Position numbers and translations under genes: made by a program. A stretch of DNA of 64,000 bases from Acorus gramineus. Lineage: Eukaryota; Streptophyta; Magnoliopsida; Acorales; Acoraceae. Below, piece after piece: positions 12,801 to 23,173 of this stretch (positions are counted from its first letter, which is position 1; every line of letters begins with the position of its first letter). A model generated the notes under the pieces. It saw nothing but the letters and a program-made list of their open reading frames with translations. It had not been told where the DNA came from and made no database searches. The stretch is from assembly GCA_030737835.1 (NCBI GenBank), contig CM060847.1, positions 3,004,484 to 3,068,483 of the forward strand, written 5' to 3'.

Positions 12801-15399
12801 AGTGTAAGATGATTCTATACTCCTTGGAGCTCATTTCCTTGCATGCCTGAAAATTTGTGGATCCAAAAGTTTCAACATCACTTTGCATGCCACACTCTTG
12901 CCAAATGCCCTCAAAGATTACATGCTTTAAGAAGAACCTGTGCTGATATGAACCATTTCCCAATGCCTCATAGCTACTCTACCAATAATTATTCCACGTG
13001 TTTTGTAGTGATAACATAGTAACTCTCAAGTATCAAGTATGTATTTAATTTTCACTGTCAAGTACTCAGGTTTAAATATCAAATATACGTTGAAATATGT
13101 ATTCTATCACCATTTGCATTGCCGCTCTCTATCTACACCCTTTTCCGTTTTAGATTTTTTCTTTTGTGTAGTTAACATCTCCCTTCCCATGTATTCTTGT
13201 TTCTCCATCAAATAGTAATTGGTGATCATGATTTCTTTTCGGGGAAAAAACATCTGCCTACCTATGGTCCTATACAAAAGTATCATTTACTCGTTTGTTG
13301 GCATCAGGATATGGCAGTAATTATATCATATAATTATCTATCTCAATTGTTGTTCATAATTATCAAGTGGGGAGGGAATAGGTTATAGTTTTTTACGGAA
13401 TTAAAATAAAGAAAGCTCAAGTAATTCTAAAACAACAGTATCCACATTCCCTAAGGAAAACTTCTTTCAATTTTATGTGTTAGCCAGATCGGAACCAAGG
13501 ATTTCCTTGTTGCAGTTTCATTTTCCAACTATGAAGCCATTGTTTTGGGCCGTACTAAGGACGACTCAATCATTGGACTTGGCACTCAGAATAAGATTAG
13601 TATTAGATTTCTCAACACCAAGTGAACCCTCTTTCTATATAAATTTCCATCAAACATTAACAGTTACACATGAGGCATTGATCTTATTGTCAAATTAAAA
13701 AGACACTGCTCCGCACAGCACAACTACAGGATGGTCTTTATCTTCCCATAGTGATGAATACTTAAATTGCAAGCATCATGTTATGGGTAGCTAACTACTC
13801 CGCCAAACTCAATTGATGTTTCAATTCAGATGATGAATCTCTGCATCTGTCTTGAACAGTGTGAAACCCATGTCTCTGTTCATGCATTACTGATAGGACA
13901 CAGTGAATAAGATTGAAGCATTGTGCATGATAATAATTCATATGAATTCTTGAACAAGGATTTGCACAAGAATATAGCACCAATGCACTATGTAGTTCAA
14001 CAAGGCATAAGCTGTGATGAAGCCATCCTACCCGTAAGTGTGCTTTTCTGCCATTGAATTCAACATCAATATTCCTCCAATGAAGTTTGCTTTAAGAATA
14101 TACTGTAAAAGCCTAAAAGGTATGATGAAGTGGTAATGTATAGAACACTCCGTAAAAGTCCAATTTTTAAAAATAATATATATTTCAATCAATGTAATCA
14201 ATAGCTCACTGTATTTCAGGTATCTGTAACTTCTGTCCTAACAATGAAAAACCTCATGCACCCTACCACTTAAGTAAATTAATATTTCTTTCCATTATTA
14301 GCCCAAACGACCATAACCTAACCAACAATGCTATCACCTGCAAAATCAGTCGAAACAGATCACCAATATACAGAATTTACTCATTAACATTAACCATTTC
14401 ATGAAACATAAAGCAAAATGTTGCAAAGCAAGACATTAGAAGCCACTAAAAGGCAGACATAACCACATTGACCACATTTCCAAAACCCAACTAAACAATA
14501 ATAAAACAATATTAATGTTTAAAAAATACTAAACAGCTAGTAGCATTTGCAGTTTATCAACTATTGTTTTCAAACATAAAACCCACATTTGCATTGCTCA
14601 AATGTTGAATTCCTTCTGTACTTACCAAAACCATCAACAACACCCAAAAATCAGCCCAAATTGCAGATAAACCTCTAGTTATAGACACCAACAAAGCTGA
14701 AAACTCAAAATCCTTCCTGAAATTCAAAACCCACGTAAACTCCAAATGTACCTCGGCATTGAAGAAGGCAACTTGGAGGAGTCCACATAGAGCTGGAGAC
14801 CTGATAAGTAAGGCACGTAATACTGAACCACTTTCTCATTCCCTTTCAACACCAAAGGAACCCCAGCCCCATAAGCGCTCCACTCCTTAAAGGACTCCCA
14901 AAGATCACTCAAATTGTAATAACATTGCAAATCCGCGGCACCAGCATTCCTCAAAGACCTCAAATCTGTCTGAAAGCACCCAAAATTCAAACCCTGCTCA
15001 ATCAGAGAACAAAAGAAACTCTAAAAACCATAAAGTCGGTTCTTTTATAATCCAAACCTTCGAGAAACACTGGGCAGGGACAAATGGAATGGTCGATTCA
15101 ATGAACCGATCAAGGTTCCCGTCAAGGGAAGGCATTGGCGGAGCCGGCGAAGGATTCTCAATTTCGTCTATGGTTTCTTCATTCACTTCATTCTGCTTGA
15201 GCTCCTGCTGCTGCTGCCGCTGGAGCTCCTCCTCCTCCTTCTGCTGCTCCTGCCGCCGCTGGAGCTCCTGCTGTTGCTGCCTCTGAAGCTCCTGCTGTTG
15301 CTGCCTCTGGAGCTCCTGCTGCCTCCGAATCGGCGGGGGATTGTAGAATCGATCGCCTCCATGGCTTCTGGCGAAAGGCGAGCCGATCAAACCCACCAT
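9850..15399 (-). CDS. DUF789-family protein with Gln-rich N-terminus, 445 aa, 6 exons
   Basis: Exons on the minus strand: 15399-15058, 14993-14752, 11124-10887, 10800-10715, 10598-10503, 10183-9850 (1338 nt including stop). DUF789 hallmarks appear in order: GNLDRFIESTIPFVPAQ, LSDLWESFKEWSAYGAGVPL, VVQYYVPYLSGLQLYVD, FEYMERDLPYIREPL, LKTYKSSDLLPSSWISVAWYPIYRIP, and FGLASYKFRESIW near the C-terminus. The family is plant-specific and its biochemical role is unknown. Residues about 25-70 form a Gln/Glu-rich segment containing copies of ELQRQQQQ, which is probably coiled-coil or disordered. The second intron is 3.6 kb. The intron at 10886-10801 starts with GC. The end of exon 5 (10503) was chosen to keep the frame and is the least certain boundary. 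Confidence 0.9.
10461..10482. repeat. (TG)n microsatellite
   Basis: About eleven TG units lie in the last intron of the DUF789 gene. This is a simple repeat and probably polymorphic. Confidence 0.9.
10801..10886 (-). other. GC-AG intron in the DUF789 gene
   Basis: Read on the minus strand, exon 3 ends AACAAG and the intron starts GCATGT and ends TGACAG. The join gives REPLANK followed by ISNLSRQ in frame, as expected for the family. The nearest GT would break the frame. GC-AG introns are a known minor class handled by the major spliceosome. Confidence 0.8.
15190..15330 (-). repeat. 24-bp coding repeat for ELQRQQQQ octapeptides
   Basis: On the minus strand the first DUF789 exon has repeated 24-bp units encoding ELQRQQQQ. 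Two copies are adjacent, a diverged copy (ELQRRQEQ) follows, and another lies after a KEEEE insertion. The unit is a multiple of three, so copy changes keep the frame. Confidence 0.85.
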
Positions 15400-16126
15400 C
15401 TGAGCCTATCGAATCCGAGACGGAGTCCTTGTTTTGCCCTTCTACGGTTTCTACTGACGGATCAAATGTGGCGAATTCTTGATGAAATTTTTAGGGTTTA
15501 TGCGTTGTTTAAAGAAGGACTGTATTTTCGTCTCCCCTTGTTTTCTCTCTCATTCATTTTTTTTTTATTTTTTGGTTTTATTTGGTCTCCACAAATTTAT
15601 TTATTTTTTGGGACCCTGTGAGACGAAAATGCCACTGCCGGACCGATGCGGGTTTAGAAAGTGAGGTTCAAAGTGAAAAGCTGTGGGAAGGACAATAACG
15701 TCATTGTAGTTCGACTTGTACTATATAATATATATATATCATTATATCGTATGTATTTGTGAGAAGTCGAGTGTACGAAAAGTTTAAATAGGGTCGAGGT
15801 TTGTTTTGAACCACGTGAGGCGGATCTTTAAAATAAGGTTTTTTACTTTTAAATTCCATCTCTCAGTTTTTCTTTCATTTTAGGGTTAGGTGAGTTTAGA
15901 CGTGAGATTGAAATTGAGATTCTTAAAATCTTATGTTTCAAATTTAGTTTTTAAAAAGCTATATTTTATTAGATTTTCAACCCCAATATTTTTTTGCCTA
16001 AAAAGAAATATTGTGGTTTGAAAAGCTAAACGCTGAAAATGTGTTTGGATTTGAGTTTCATAATTTTTAGCTTTTCAAACGCAGAATCTACCTAAACTTA
16101 TATCCAAACGGACCCTTAGTCTCTCA
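15400..16126. promoter_or_regulatory. Promoter side and 5' UTR of the DUF789 gene, then AT-rich spacer
   Basis: Positions 15400-15480 are probably 5' UTR of the minus-strand gene. T-rich sequence runs from 15540 to 15610. TATA-like ATATATATAT occurs near 15728-15740, which is rather distant from the start codon. The rest has no coding potential. Confidence 0.35.
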
Positions 16127-16580
16127 TAGTGCCTGTCAATCGGATGGATACGGATCGAATATGCTAATATTTATATCCTAACTTTCGGATTCGGATATTA
16201 ATTTTCGAATTCGGATCCCTTCGGATACGGATCCGATACGGATATTTTTTGAATAATTGACATGTTTGAATATTAACATTAATTTGGATAATCAAGTGAT
16301 ATTTTAGAGACACATTAAAATTAAAATTGAGATTTTAAAGCTTGTTATCTTTTTCAGATATCATACATTGAAAATTTAATAGTATTATAATATGTTATCA
16401 TTGTGATTAATCATACAAAATTACAATATGAGCAATATATAATACAAATATATATATTTTTATAATATATGTCAGATATGGATATTTTTTGGATCGGATA
16501 GACTGATATCCATATCCGCACTCCAGATATTCGAATATCGAATATTTCTGATTTTTTTCATACGGATTCAAATCGGATTT
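16127..16580. mobile_element. Degenerate hAT-like MITE with CGGATA-rich ends
   Basis: The left 130 bp contain many GGATACGGATC/GGATTCGGAT words just after CTGTCAATCGGAT. The right 110 bp (about 16470-16580) carry the inverted words (ATATCCATATCCG, GATTCAAATCGGAT). Repetitive CGGAT subterminal blocks around an AT-rich core are characteristic of one group of plant non-autonomous hAT elements. The right terminus is degraded and no target duplication was recognised. Confidence 0.5.
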
Positions 16581-18211
16581 TTTTTTTTTCAGATAATTAA
16601 GAAGCTTATCTCACAGAATAAAAAAGTAAATAATTTAATGATAGGTCTCTTCCAAAGACTAATAAATAACTTAACCTTTGAATCTAGGGACTTAAACTAT
16701 AATAATATGAAGAAGTGATAGGTTCATCATTAAATCATATCTTTATGGATACTAAAAAAATAAAAATCCCTTAAAAATAAGCATCAAACGTGAAAATCTG
16801 ATATTAAATTAATTAATGTATTTTTCAATTAAATGTGCACGTGCGATCATTTTTTTGTTTTTTTATGAAAATTATATGTTAAACCTCTTTATGCAAGTTT
16901 TATTGGTGATCCGTAACATTTTTTATTATTTTATATGCTATGATGAAACAGTATAGACGGAGTGTTTCAATGTTAAGAATATACATTTTTCATCATTTAT
17001 GAGCCTCAGATTCGATGGTGTGTCTGTTTTGTTTCGCAACCACTTGATGGGCAAGTGCATCGCACATAAATTCTTTTTAATATAATTTGATATTATTTTT
17101 AACAACACATATTGATATAAATATAATTATTAGATTATATTGTATTGTATAATAAAGAAGATAAATATAAGCATTCATAATTAAATTTTTTACATTATAT
17201 TATATTGTTAATATAATAAATATTTTTTCATTTAACATTGTATTATATCGTATTAAAAACAACTATAATAAGATATAATAATTTTTTTGTTACTTAATAT
17301 AACTTATTAATGATTTTAATAACTTCAACATCTAATAATACTAAAAAATAATATGAATTGTATTATGCAATAAAAAAATATTATTATATTTTAATATTGT
17401 ATATTATACTACATAAATAATATTATTACAATTGTTATTAATACTAAAGTTATAAGGTAAAATATTTTTAACCTTACAAATATCAAATATTTATAAGTTA
17501 AAAATATACATTGGTGTATTTCAATATGTACTAGTATTTTAATATTAATAAATATTATTTTATTTAAAAATAATATAAATTTTAATTTTTTATTAAAATG
17601 ATAAATATTAATTTATCCACTATTTTTAATAACATTTTGATATTATTTTGAACATAATAATATTAATATTTATCTAATGATAAATAGATTAAATTGCATT
17701 AATTTAATAGTGTTTATATGTCAATAAATATTACACTGCCATATTAATACGTAAAACACCCTCAATCCGTACTGCAGCCCCATACACTATGATAGCTTAG
17801 TGTATGCATAAGGTTCTATCATATTGTGTAAAGTAAAAATTATATTGTTGTGTCTCAGTATATACTTCATTTTATATAACAGTATATATTTTTGTGAAAG
17901 AGTGTATGATTTAAAAAAAATGATGTGGACTGCAAATGGAGCTACACATGGGTTAGACATATCATGCTTGGACGCTGTTACACTTAATTTTTTTTACAGT
18001 TCAAATTGCAGATCATTAAACAAGATATACATCTGGTTAATTTTTTTTACATTTATTAAAATAGTTTCATTCAACTCGAAAAAGAGCGATATACAATTTT
18101 TATCAAAACATATATCTCGTTATATGATATTTATTATTTTTTAAAAAATAAAAATATACATGGTCTGCATTTTTCAAACGTAATAGGGGACTGAGTCTAA
18201 CATTTTTCTTT
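16581..18211. other. Very AT-rich intergenic DNA
   Basis: Mostly A and T, with TATTA/TAATA words throughout 17080-17740. No gene or RNA is seen. From about 17758 the sequence resembles the CTAATACACTCAG repeat family described at 18212-18966 (CATACACTATGATAG motifs), so it may contain an older copy. Confidence 0.4.
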
Positions 18212-18966
18212 AGAGCGCTAATACACTCAGTCCTTTTTACAGCCTTATACACCATGATAACATAGTATATACACTATAAATTATAAAAAGGGACTAAGTC
18301 TAACATTTTTATTTAAAGTATTGATACACTTTTTTTTTGCGTTATCATAGTGTGCAGCGTAAATTTTTTTTTATTTTTTCAAATAAAAAAATCCACCAAT
18401 TATCTCAGTATATATATCATTTTATATAAATAATGCTTTTAAAAAAAATGGTGTAGATTTCAAATGGTGCTAAAGAATAGGAGGGACATATCATTTTTCC
18501 TTCCTTTAACATTTAAGTGACATGGGATGTTTTCAGCTCCGTTTTCAATACCAAATCCCAAATGAGCTCTGAAGACTTAACAATGGGTGGGAGGGGAAAT
18601 CTAAAAGGGAGAAGTGAAAAAAAGGCTGAGCAACAGAGTGAGGTAGCTGTGCAGAATACAGAGGAGGAGCTACGGGGAAAAAGATATACGTACCCCATTG
18701 TAACCTCAATTGCAATTTATATCTCATTTTTCTTTTCTTTTTTTAAATCATACACTCATTATTTGAAGTACATACTATTATATGAAATAAAGTATACACT
18801 GAGATACATTAGTGTATTTTTTTTATGGTGAAAAAATGGAAAAACATTTGGATCATATACTATGATAGAACCCCATACACTATGATAATGCAGTATATAT
18901 TACATTATTATAGCGTATGAGGCTGCAAAACATGCTGTAAAATGAACTATGTGTATCAGCGCTCGG
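18212..18966. mobile_element. TA-rich element with GAGCGCTAATACAC ends
   Basis: The left end reads GAGCGCTAATACACTCAGTC then a T-run and ACAG. The right end is its imperfect inverted copy (CTGTAAAATG ... GTGTATCAGCGCTC). The interior contains repeated CATACACTATGATA-type words. Similar left ends occur near 55779 and, more diverged, near 56006, so this is a repeat family. A clear target duplication was not found. No transposase is present. Confidence 0.45.
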
Positions 18967-19399
18967 AGCTATGGAGAGGGAGTTCCAAGCGGACCAGACC
19001 CATAATTTGTCGGGCCGACTGACCTATTTTACGTGAGCTTTGTTTACAATCCCAAATGCATTCTCCTTGGTAGTCTTCTTCACTCACTATAATTAAGTAT
19101 ATATCTTGTTATAATTTTTCACATTTTTTTATATAAATGATATCATTCAATTAATTGAAGTATATATTTTACTTTTATAAAAGTACATATCTCATTGTGC
19201 TCTTTGTAGGGTTGAGCATGAGACTATCGCCCACCTCTTCTGTCAATGCCTGGTGTCCAAGGATCTTTGAGCCTTTCATGGGGGGTATCTCATCGTTGTC
19301 ACCTTTTCGCGACATTAAGCCCCCGTTTGGATTGAGAATTAAGTTATTATGAGGTTTATGACTATTCTATTATAAATAAGGATAATGTGATTTTGTGTT

Positions 19400-20700
19400 C
19401 AGTGCTGCTACCTGGGCCCTAGAAATTAAGCCTCATTGATGAGCCCCAATAGCTGGCATTCTCCTATTGATTCCCTATTTGACTTTTTCAAACAATAAAA
19501 AAAACAATGGCATTACTACCCTTCAGAGGTTTTTAAAAATTGGTTTCAACTAATTATACCATCATTAATTCCTCATAACAAAATCCCTAAAAACGCGGCA
19601 TCATTGAAACTTCTCCAATTGAACAAATTTCAAAAAAAAATTTATGACCTAAGGTTTCCGAATTGGGCGAATCCAGACGAACAAAAAAAAGAAAAAAAAT
19701 CCGGCGATCAAGAGTTCATATCATCTGATTTTCATCCCCAAACAATCATAAACAATGGCGAAGAAAAAAAATTAGATTTCTTCTCACAATGAAACCTCCT
19801 TTTTTTTTTCTTTTTTTTTTTGCGACATAAACATGACCATTGGAAGACATTTTTGCACTTCTTGAAAAATGAAATCACTAATTTAAAAAATTAAACATGA
19901 AACGTTTCAATCGTCAAAGTTCCCTTCCACACATTGTTCATCTGAGTGTATCTGAAATCCATTTAAAGAATATGTGTTTGAGATACATGTATTTGAAATC
20001 CAAAAGGATTATTTGTTTATCTAGGTTTGAGAAAAATAATATTTGACATTGTTTATTTGTTTTAGGTTTTTCAGTGTATCTAGGTTTTCCAGTGTATCTA
20101 GATTTGAGAAAAAAATATTTGATATTATTCATTTGTTTTAGGTTTTCCTGTGCACATTGTTCATTTTTTGAGTCTGAAAAATAAATGATATAACGAATAC
20201 AACATTCAGATACATGTATCTGAAACAAATATCGAATTTAGATACATGTATCTGAATTCCATATTTGTTTTCAGTTCCACCGATCAATCTGAAACTAAAA
20301 ATTGTAAATCGTGATTTTTTGGGGGTCTAAAAAAGCCTAATCTGGATGGATCACTATTGTTTGTACCACAATCAGTTCGTACAAAAAAAAATCGTGTGAT
20401 TCTTATCTTCTCCACCGAACAGATCTGAATAAAAAAATGAAATTGATATTTGTTTTTGTTTCAACCGATCATTCTGTATCAAGAAATGGTAAATCGTGAT
20501 TTTTTTGTCGTCCAGTTGAATTGATATCTTCAAAAAGAAAAGAATATTTCAAATCATAACCACCTCGGGATTAATGGGGGCGGTTATGGAAAGCTCAATC
20601 CGATTAGTTGGGGGGTAATATGTGTAATTCAAACTTGCCACCTCATGGGGCTTGGGATGCGGTCTAGCAATTGGGGCCCAAAAATTATTATTGTTTTGTG
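19400..20700. mobile_element. Candidate transposon copy A with a palindromic internal motif
   Basis: The right part (20640-20697) has GCCACCTCATGGGGCTT ... TTGGGGCCCAAAAATTATTATTG, closely shared with 32325-32370. The left part near 19405-19460 has a related inverted sequence (TGGGCCCTAGAAATTAAGCC, GAGCCCCAATAGCTGGC). The interior repeats GATACATGTAT(C/T)TGAA, whose core GATACATGTATC is a perfect palindrome, at about 19980, 20210 and 20240. The superfamily is unclear and no coding region remains. Confidence 0.35.
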
Positions 20701-21076
20701 TTTGATTGTGTTTTGAATTATTCTCGTTGAAAAACGAAATAATAAAGTTTTTGTTGGTTGGGTAAAATGTGAATAAAGTGTGAATAATAATTTATAAAAT
20801 GTGAAAAAATGATAAAATTTGATTTATAAGAGATGGTGATAATTGATTTGATAATGGACCCATATATTTTTTTAATTTGAATAATCTTAAATAACTTAAT
20901 TTCAGGGATTGAATGAAATTCATACACGACTGTATACCAATTTATTTTGGCAGCCCTTCTACAAACCAACCAATGACCTCCCTAAACCTGTGTGTACTCT
21001 TGATTTGTTTTTTGTGTTTTGTCTACTCTTCTCACCCATCATTCATCATTCAAACATGTAATCTCATTTTTATATT
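20701..21076. other. Intergenic spacer with a dispersed AT-rich repeat
   Basis: Positions 20757-20920 (GTAAAATGTGAAT..., then CAGGGATTGAATG.AATTCAT) resemble 30325-30475 downstream of the NDT gene, so this is a dispersed repeat. No gene is present. Confidence 0.4.
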
Positions 21077-21951
21077 GAGAAAAATCTATATAACCCCCTG
21101 TAATCTGGCTTAAATCCATATACCCCCCTGCAATCTTCATAAATCCATATAACCCCCTGTAATCACCCCTCTATATCCATAAAACCCCCTCCGTCTACTT
21201 TCCGTCCATCTGTTTAACGGGGCAGGGGGTTATATGGATTTTTCTCGTTTTTTATTTATTTTCTTTACATGTGGTTTAAAAATTGGACTGTTTAACATTT
21301 AGTTTTGAATTTTTTTTAAGATACCACGCACCTTTAATTTTAATAAAATAAAAAGGGTTATTCAGATGTTAAACGCATACAAGATTATCCACCAAAGAAA
21401 TTGAAGTAAAAAAGAATGAATTTTGTAACAAAAAGTGTGTAACATCAATCAACAAATTTTAAAAAATGCGAATTATGTTTTTTATTAAATCTTGGGGCAC
21501 CTCTTGTATCGGTGTCATGAGTGAATTTTGTTGGGGATAAACTATACGTGGAGGAGTAGTTTTGAGTTCTTTTTGGAAATACTAAAAGAAAAAGTATATA
21601 TCTCTTCGGTGGGTGATTCTGTATGTGTTTATGATCTGAATAATCTTTTTTATTTTATTAAAATTAAAGGTGCGTGGTATCCTGAAAAAAATTCAAAAGT
21701 AAATGTTAAACAATCCAATTTTTAAGCCACATATAAAGAAAATAATAATAAAAAAAATGAGAAAAATCCATATAACCCCCTGTAATCTGCCATAAATGCA
21801 TATAACCTCCTGCCCCGTTAAACAGACGGACAGAAGGCAGACTTTTATGGATATAGTGAGGTGATACAGGGGGTTATATGGATTTATCAAGATTGCAGGG
21901 GGGGTTATATGGATTTAGATCAGATTACATGAGGTTATATAGATTTTTAAC
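21077..21951. mobile_element. 875-bp long-arm foldback element (Mutator-like MITE)
   Basis: The first and last roughly 280 bp are inverted copies of each other. The left end is GAGAAAAATCTATATAACC and the inverted right end is GTTAAAAATCTATATAACC. The match continues inward through the CCCCCTGTAATCTG blocks to TACCACGCACCTTTAAT. A perfect 9-bp direct duplication, TTTTATATT, flanks it (21068-21076 and 21952-21960), as expected for Mutator-superfamily insertion. No transposase is encoded. The ends share AAAAATCCATATAACCCCCTG words with elements at 22341, 44306, 54530 and 61564. Confidence 0.85.
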
Positions 21952-22340
21952 TTTTATATTTTACAAAAATGTCGATAACATTTTTTTTCTCCAAAAAAAA
22001 CATATATATATATATATATATATACACTCAAACACGCGATATCTATGTTATAAACTATAAAATAAACTGATCGTAACATTATATATTTTACTGTCCTCCC
22101 AAAAAAAGGGAAAAAAAGTTAAAAAAAAGAGGTTAGTTGGAGAAGAGGAGATAAGTACGAACCATGGACAAATCTCAAAAACGAAAAGCAAAGACCAACG
22201 AATCCAATCAGACGGTTATGAACAAAAGACCACACCAAAATCGACGGCCATGAATTAAGGGCCCACCATCACAACCCACACCATACGTTACGAGTCGTCC
22301 AATCCAAATCGTTCTCAAACGATGTCATAATTAATTTTTT
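21952..22340. other. Spacer between two MITEs
   Basis: This holds a (TA)n run at about 22002-22022 and otherwise unremarkable sequence, including a moderately GC-rich stretch at 22140-22320 without an open coding region. Confidence 0.4.
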
Positions 22341-22781
22341 GAAAAAAATACAAATAACCCCCTGTCATCTGAAATCCATGTAACCCCTTAACTTTTTCTG
22401 AAATCCATATAACCCCTTAAACACACCTGTATAAATTAAAATAACTCCAAAATTAAACTTTCATTGACAGATAAAAAAAATTATGTGAATATTTTGTTTG
22501 GTTAACCTAACTGAAAACATAGTATAATCTATTAAGAGTCGCAAAATCATCATTACAAAGATTTTTTACATTTTTAACAAATTACAGGTGTATACTGTGT
22601 TTTCAGATAGGGTTAACCAGACAAAACATTCATAGAATATTCCTTATATATATTAATAAAAATTTAATTCAATGAGTTATTTAGATTTACACGAGTGTTT
22701 TCAGGGGTTACAAGACTTCATAAAAAAATCAGGGGGTAATATGGATTTCAGGTAGTTTATAGGGGTTATATGGATTTTTCC
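22341..22781. mobile_element. Mutator-like MITE, AAAAATCC family
   Basis: The left end carries ACAAATAACCCCCTGTCATC and the right end carries the inverted GGGGTTATATGGATTTTTCC. The interior shares the GTTAACC.(A/G).TGAAAACA motif with the copies at 44306, 54530 and 61564. About 440 bp, non-coding. Confidence 0.7.
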
Positions 22782-23173
22782 TTTTAATAATCTCCCAAAA
22801 TCGGGGAAATAAAAAATGACCACCCCCTCTCAGACGGGTCCGTCAACATCGATGAATTACGACTGAAGAATGAGAAGATAAAACAAGAGACCGTCGTAGA
22901 GAGAGAGAGAGAGAGAGAGAGGGGTCGGTCGTTCAAAAAAAACGTATTTGAAGCTCTAATGGCGTTGATTCCTTCATATCAGCGTCGATCGTGAACCCTA
23001 ACTTCTCCACAATTGCTTCTCTCCTCCCCCATCTTTTCCTCTCCATCCCCTCCTATATAGATTGGCCATGCGACGCTGGTCCACTGAAACCTCCCTCCCC
23101 AGAGAGGAAACCCGAACCCTAGGTTGCGCACAGAACCCTAGCTTGGATCGGTCTCCGCTTTCGGTTTCGAAAA
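22782..23173 (+). promoter_or_regulatory. Proximal promoter and 5' UTR of the NAD carrier gene
   Basis: A (GA)n run at 22899-22921, then pyrimidine-rich sequence, leads to the start codon. Two telo-box-like ACCCTA motifs lie in the leader (about 23112 and 23134). GATATAAT-type TATA candidates are not obvious. Confidence 0.45.

Noticed and set aside
12625..12963. 112-aa open frame on the minus strand inside the long DUF789 intron
   Set aside because: No recognisable domain, no family resemblance, and the DUF789 exons join in frame without it.
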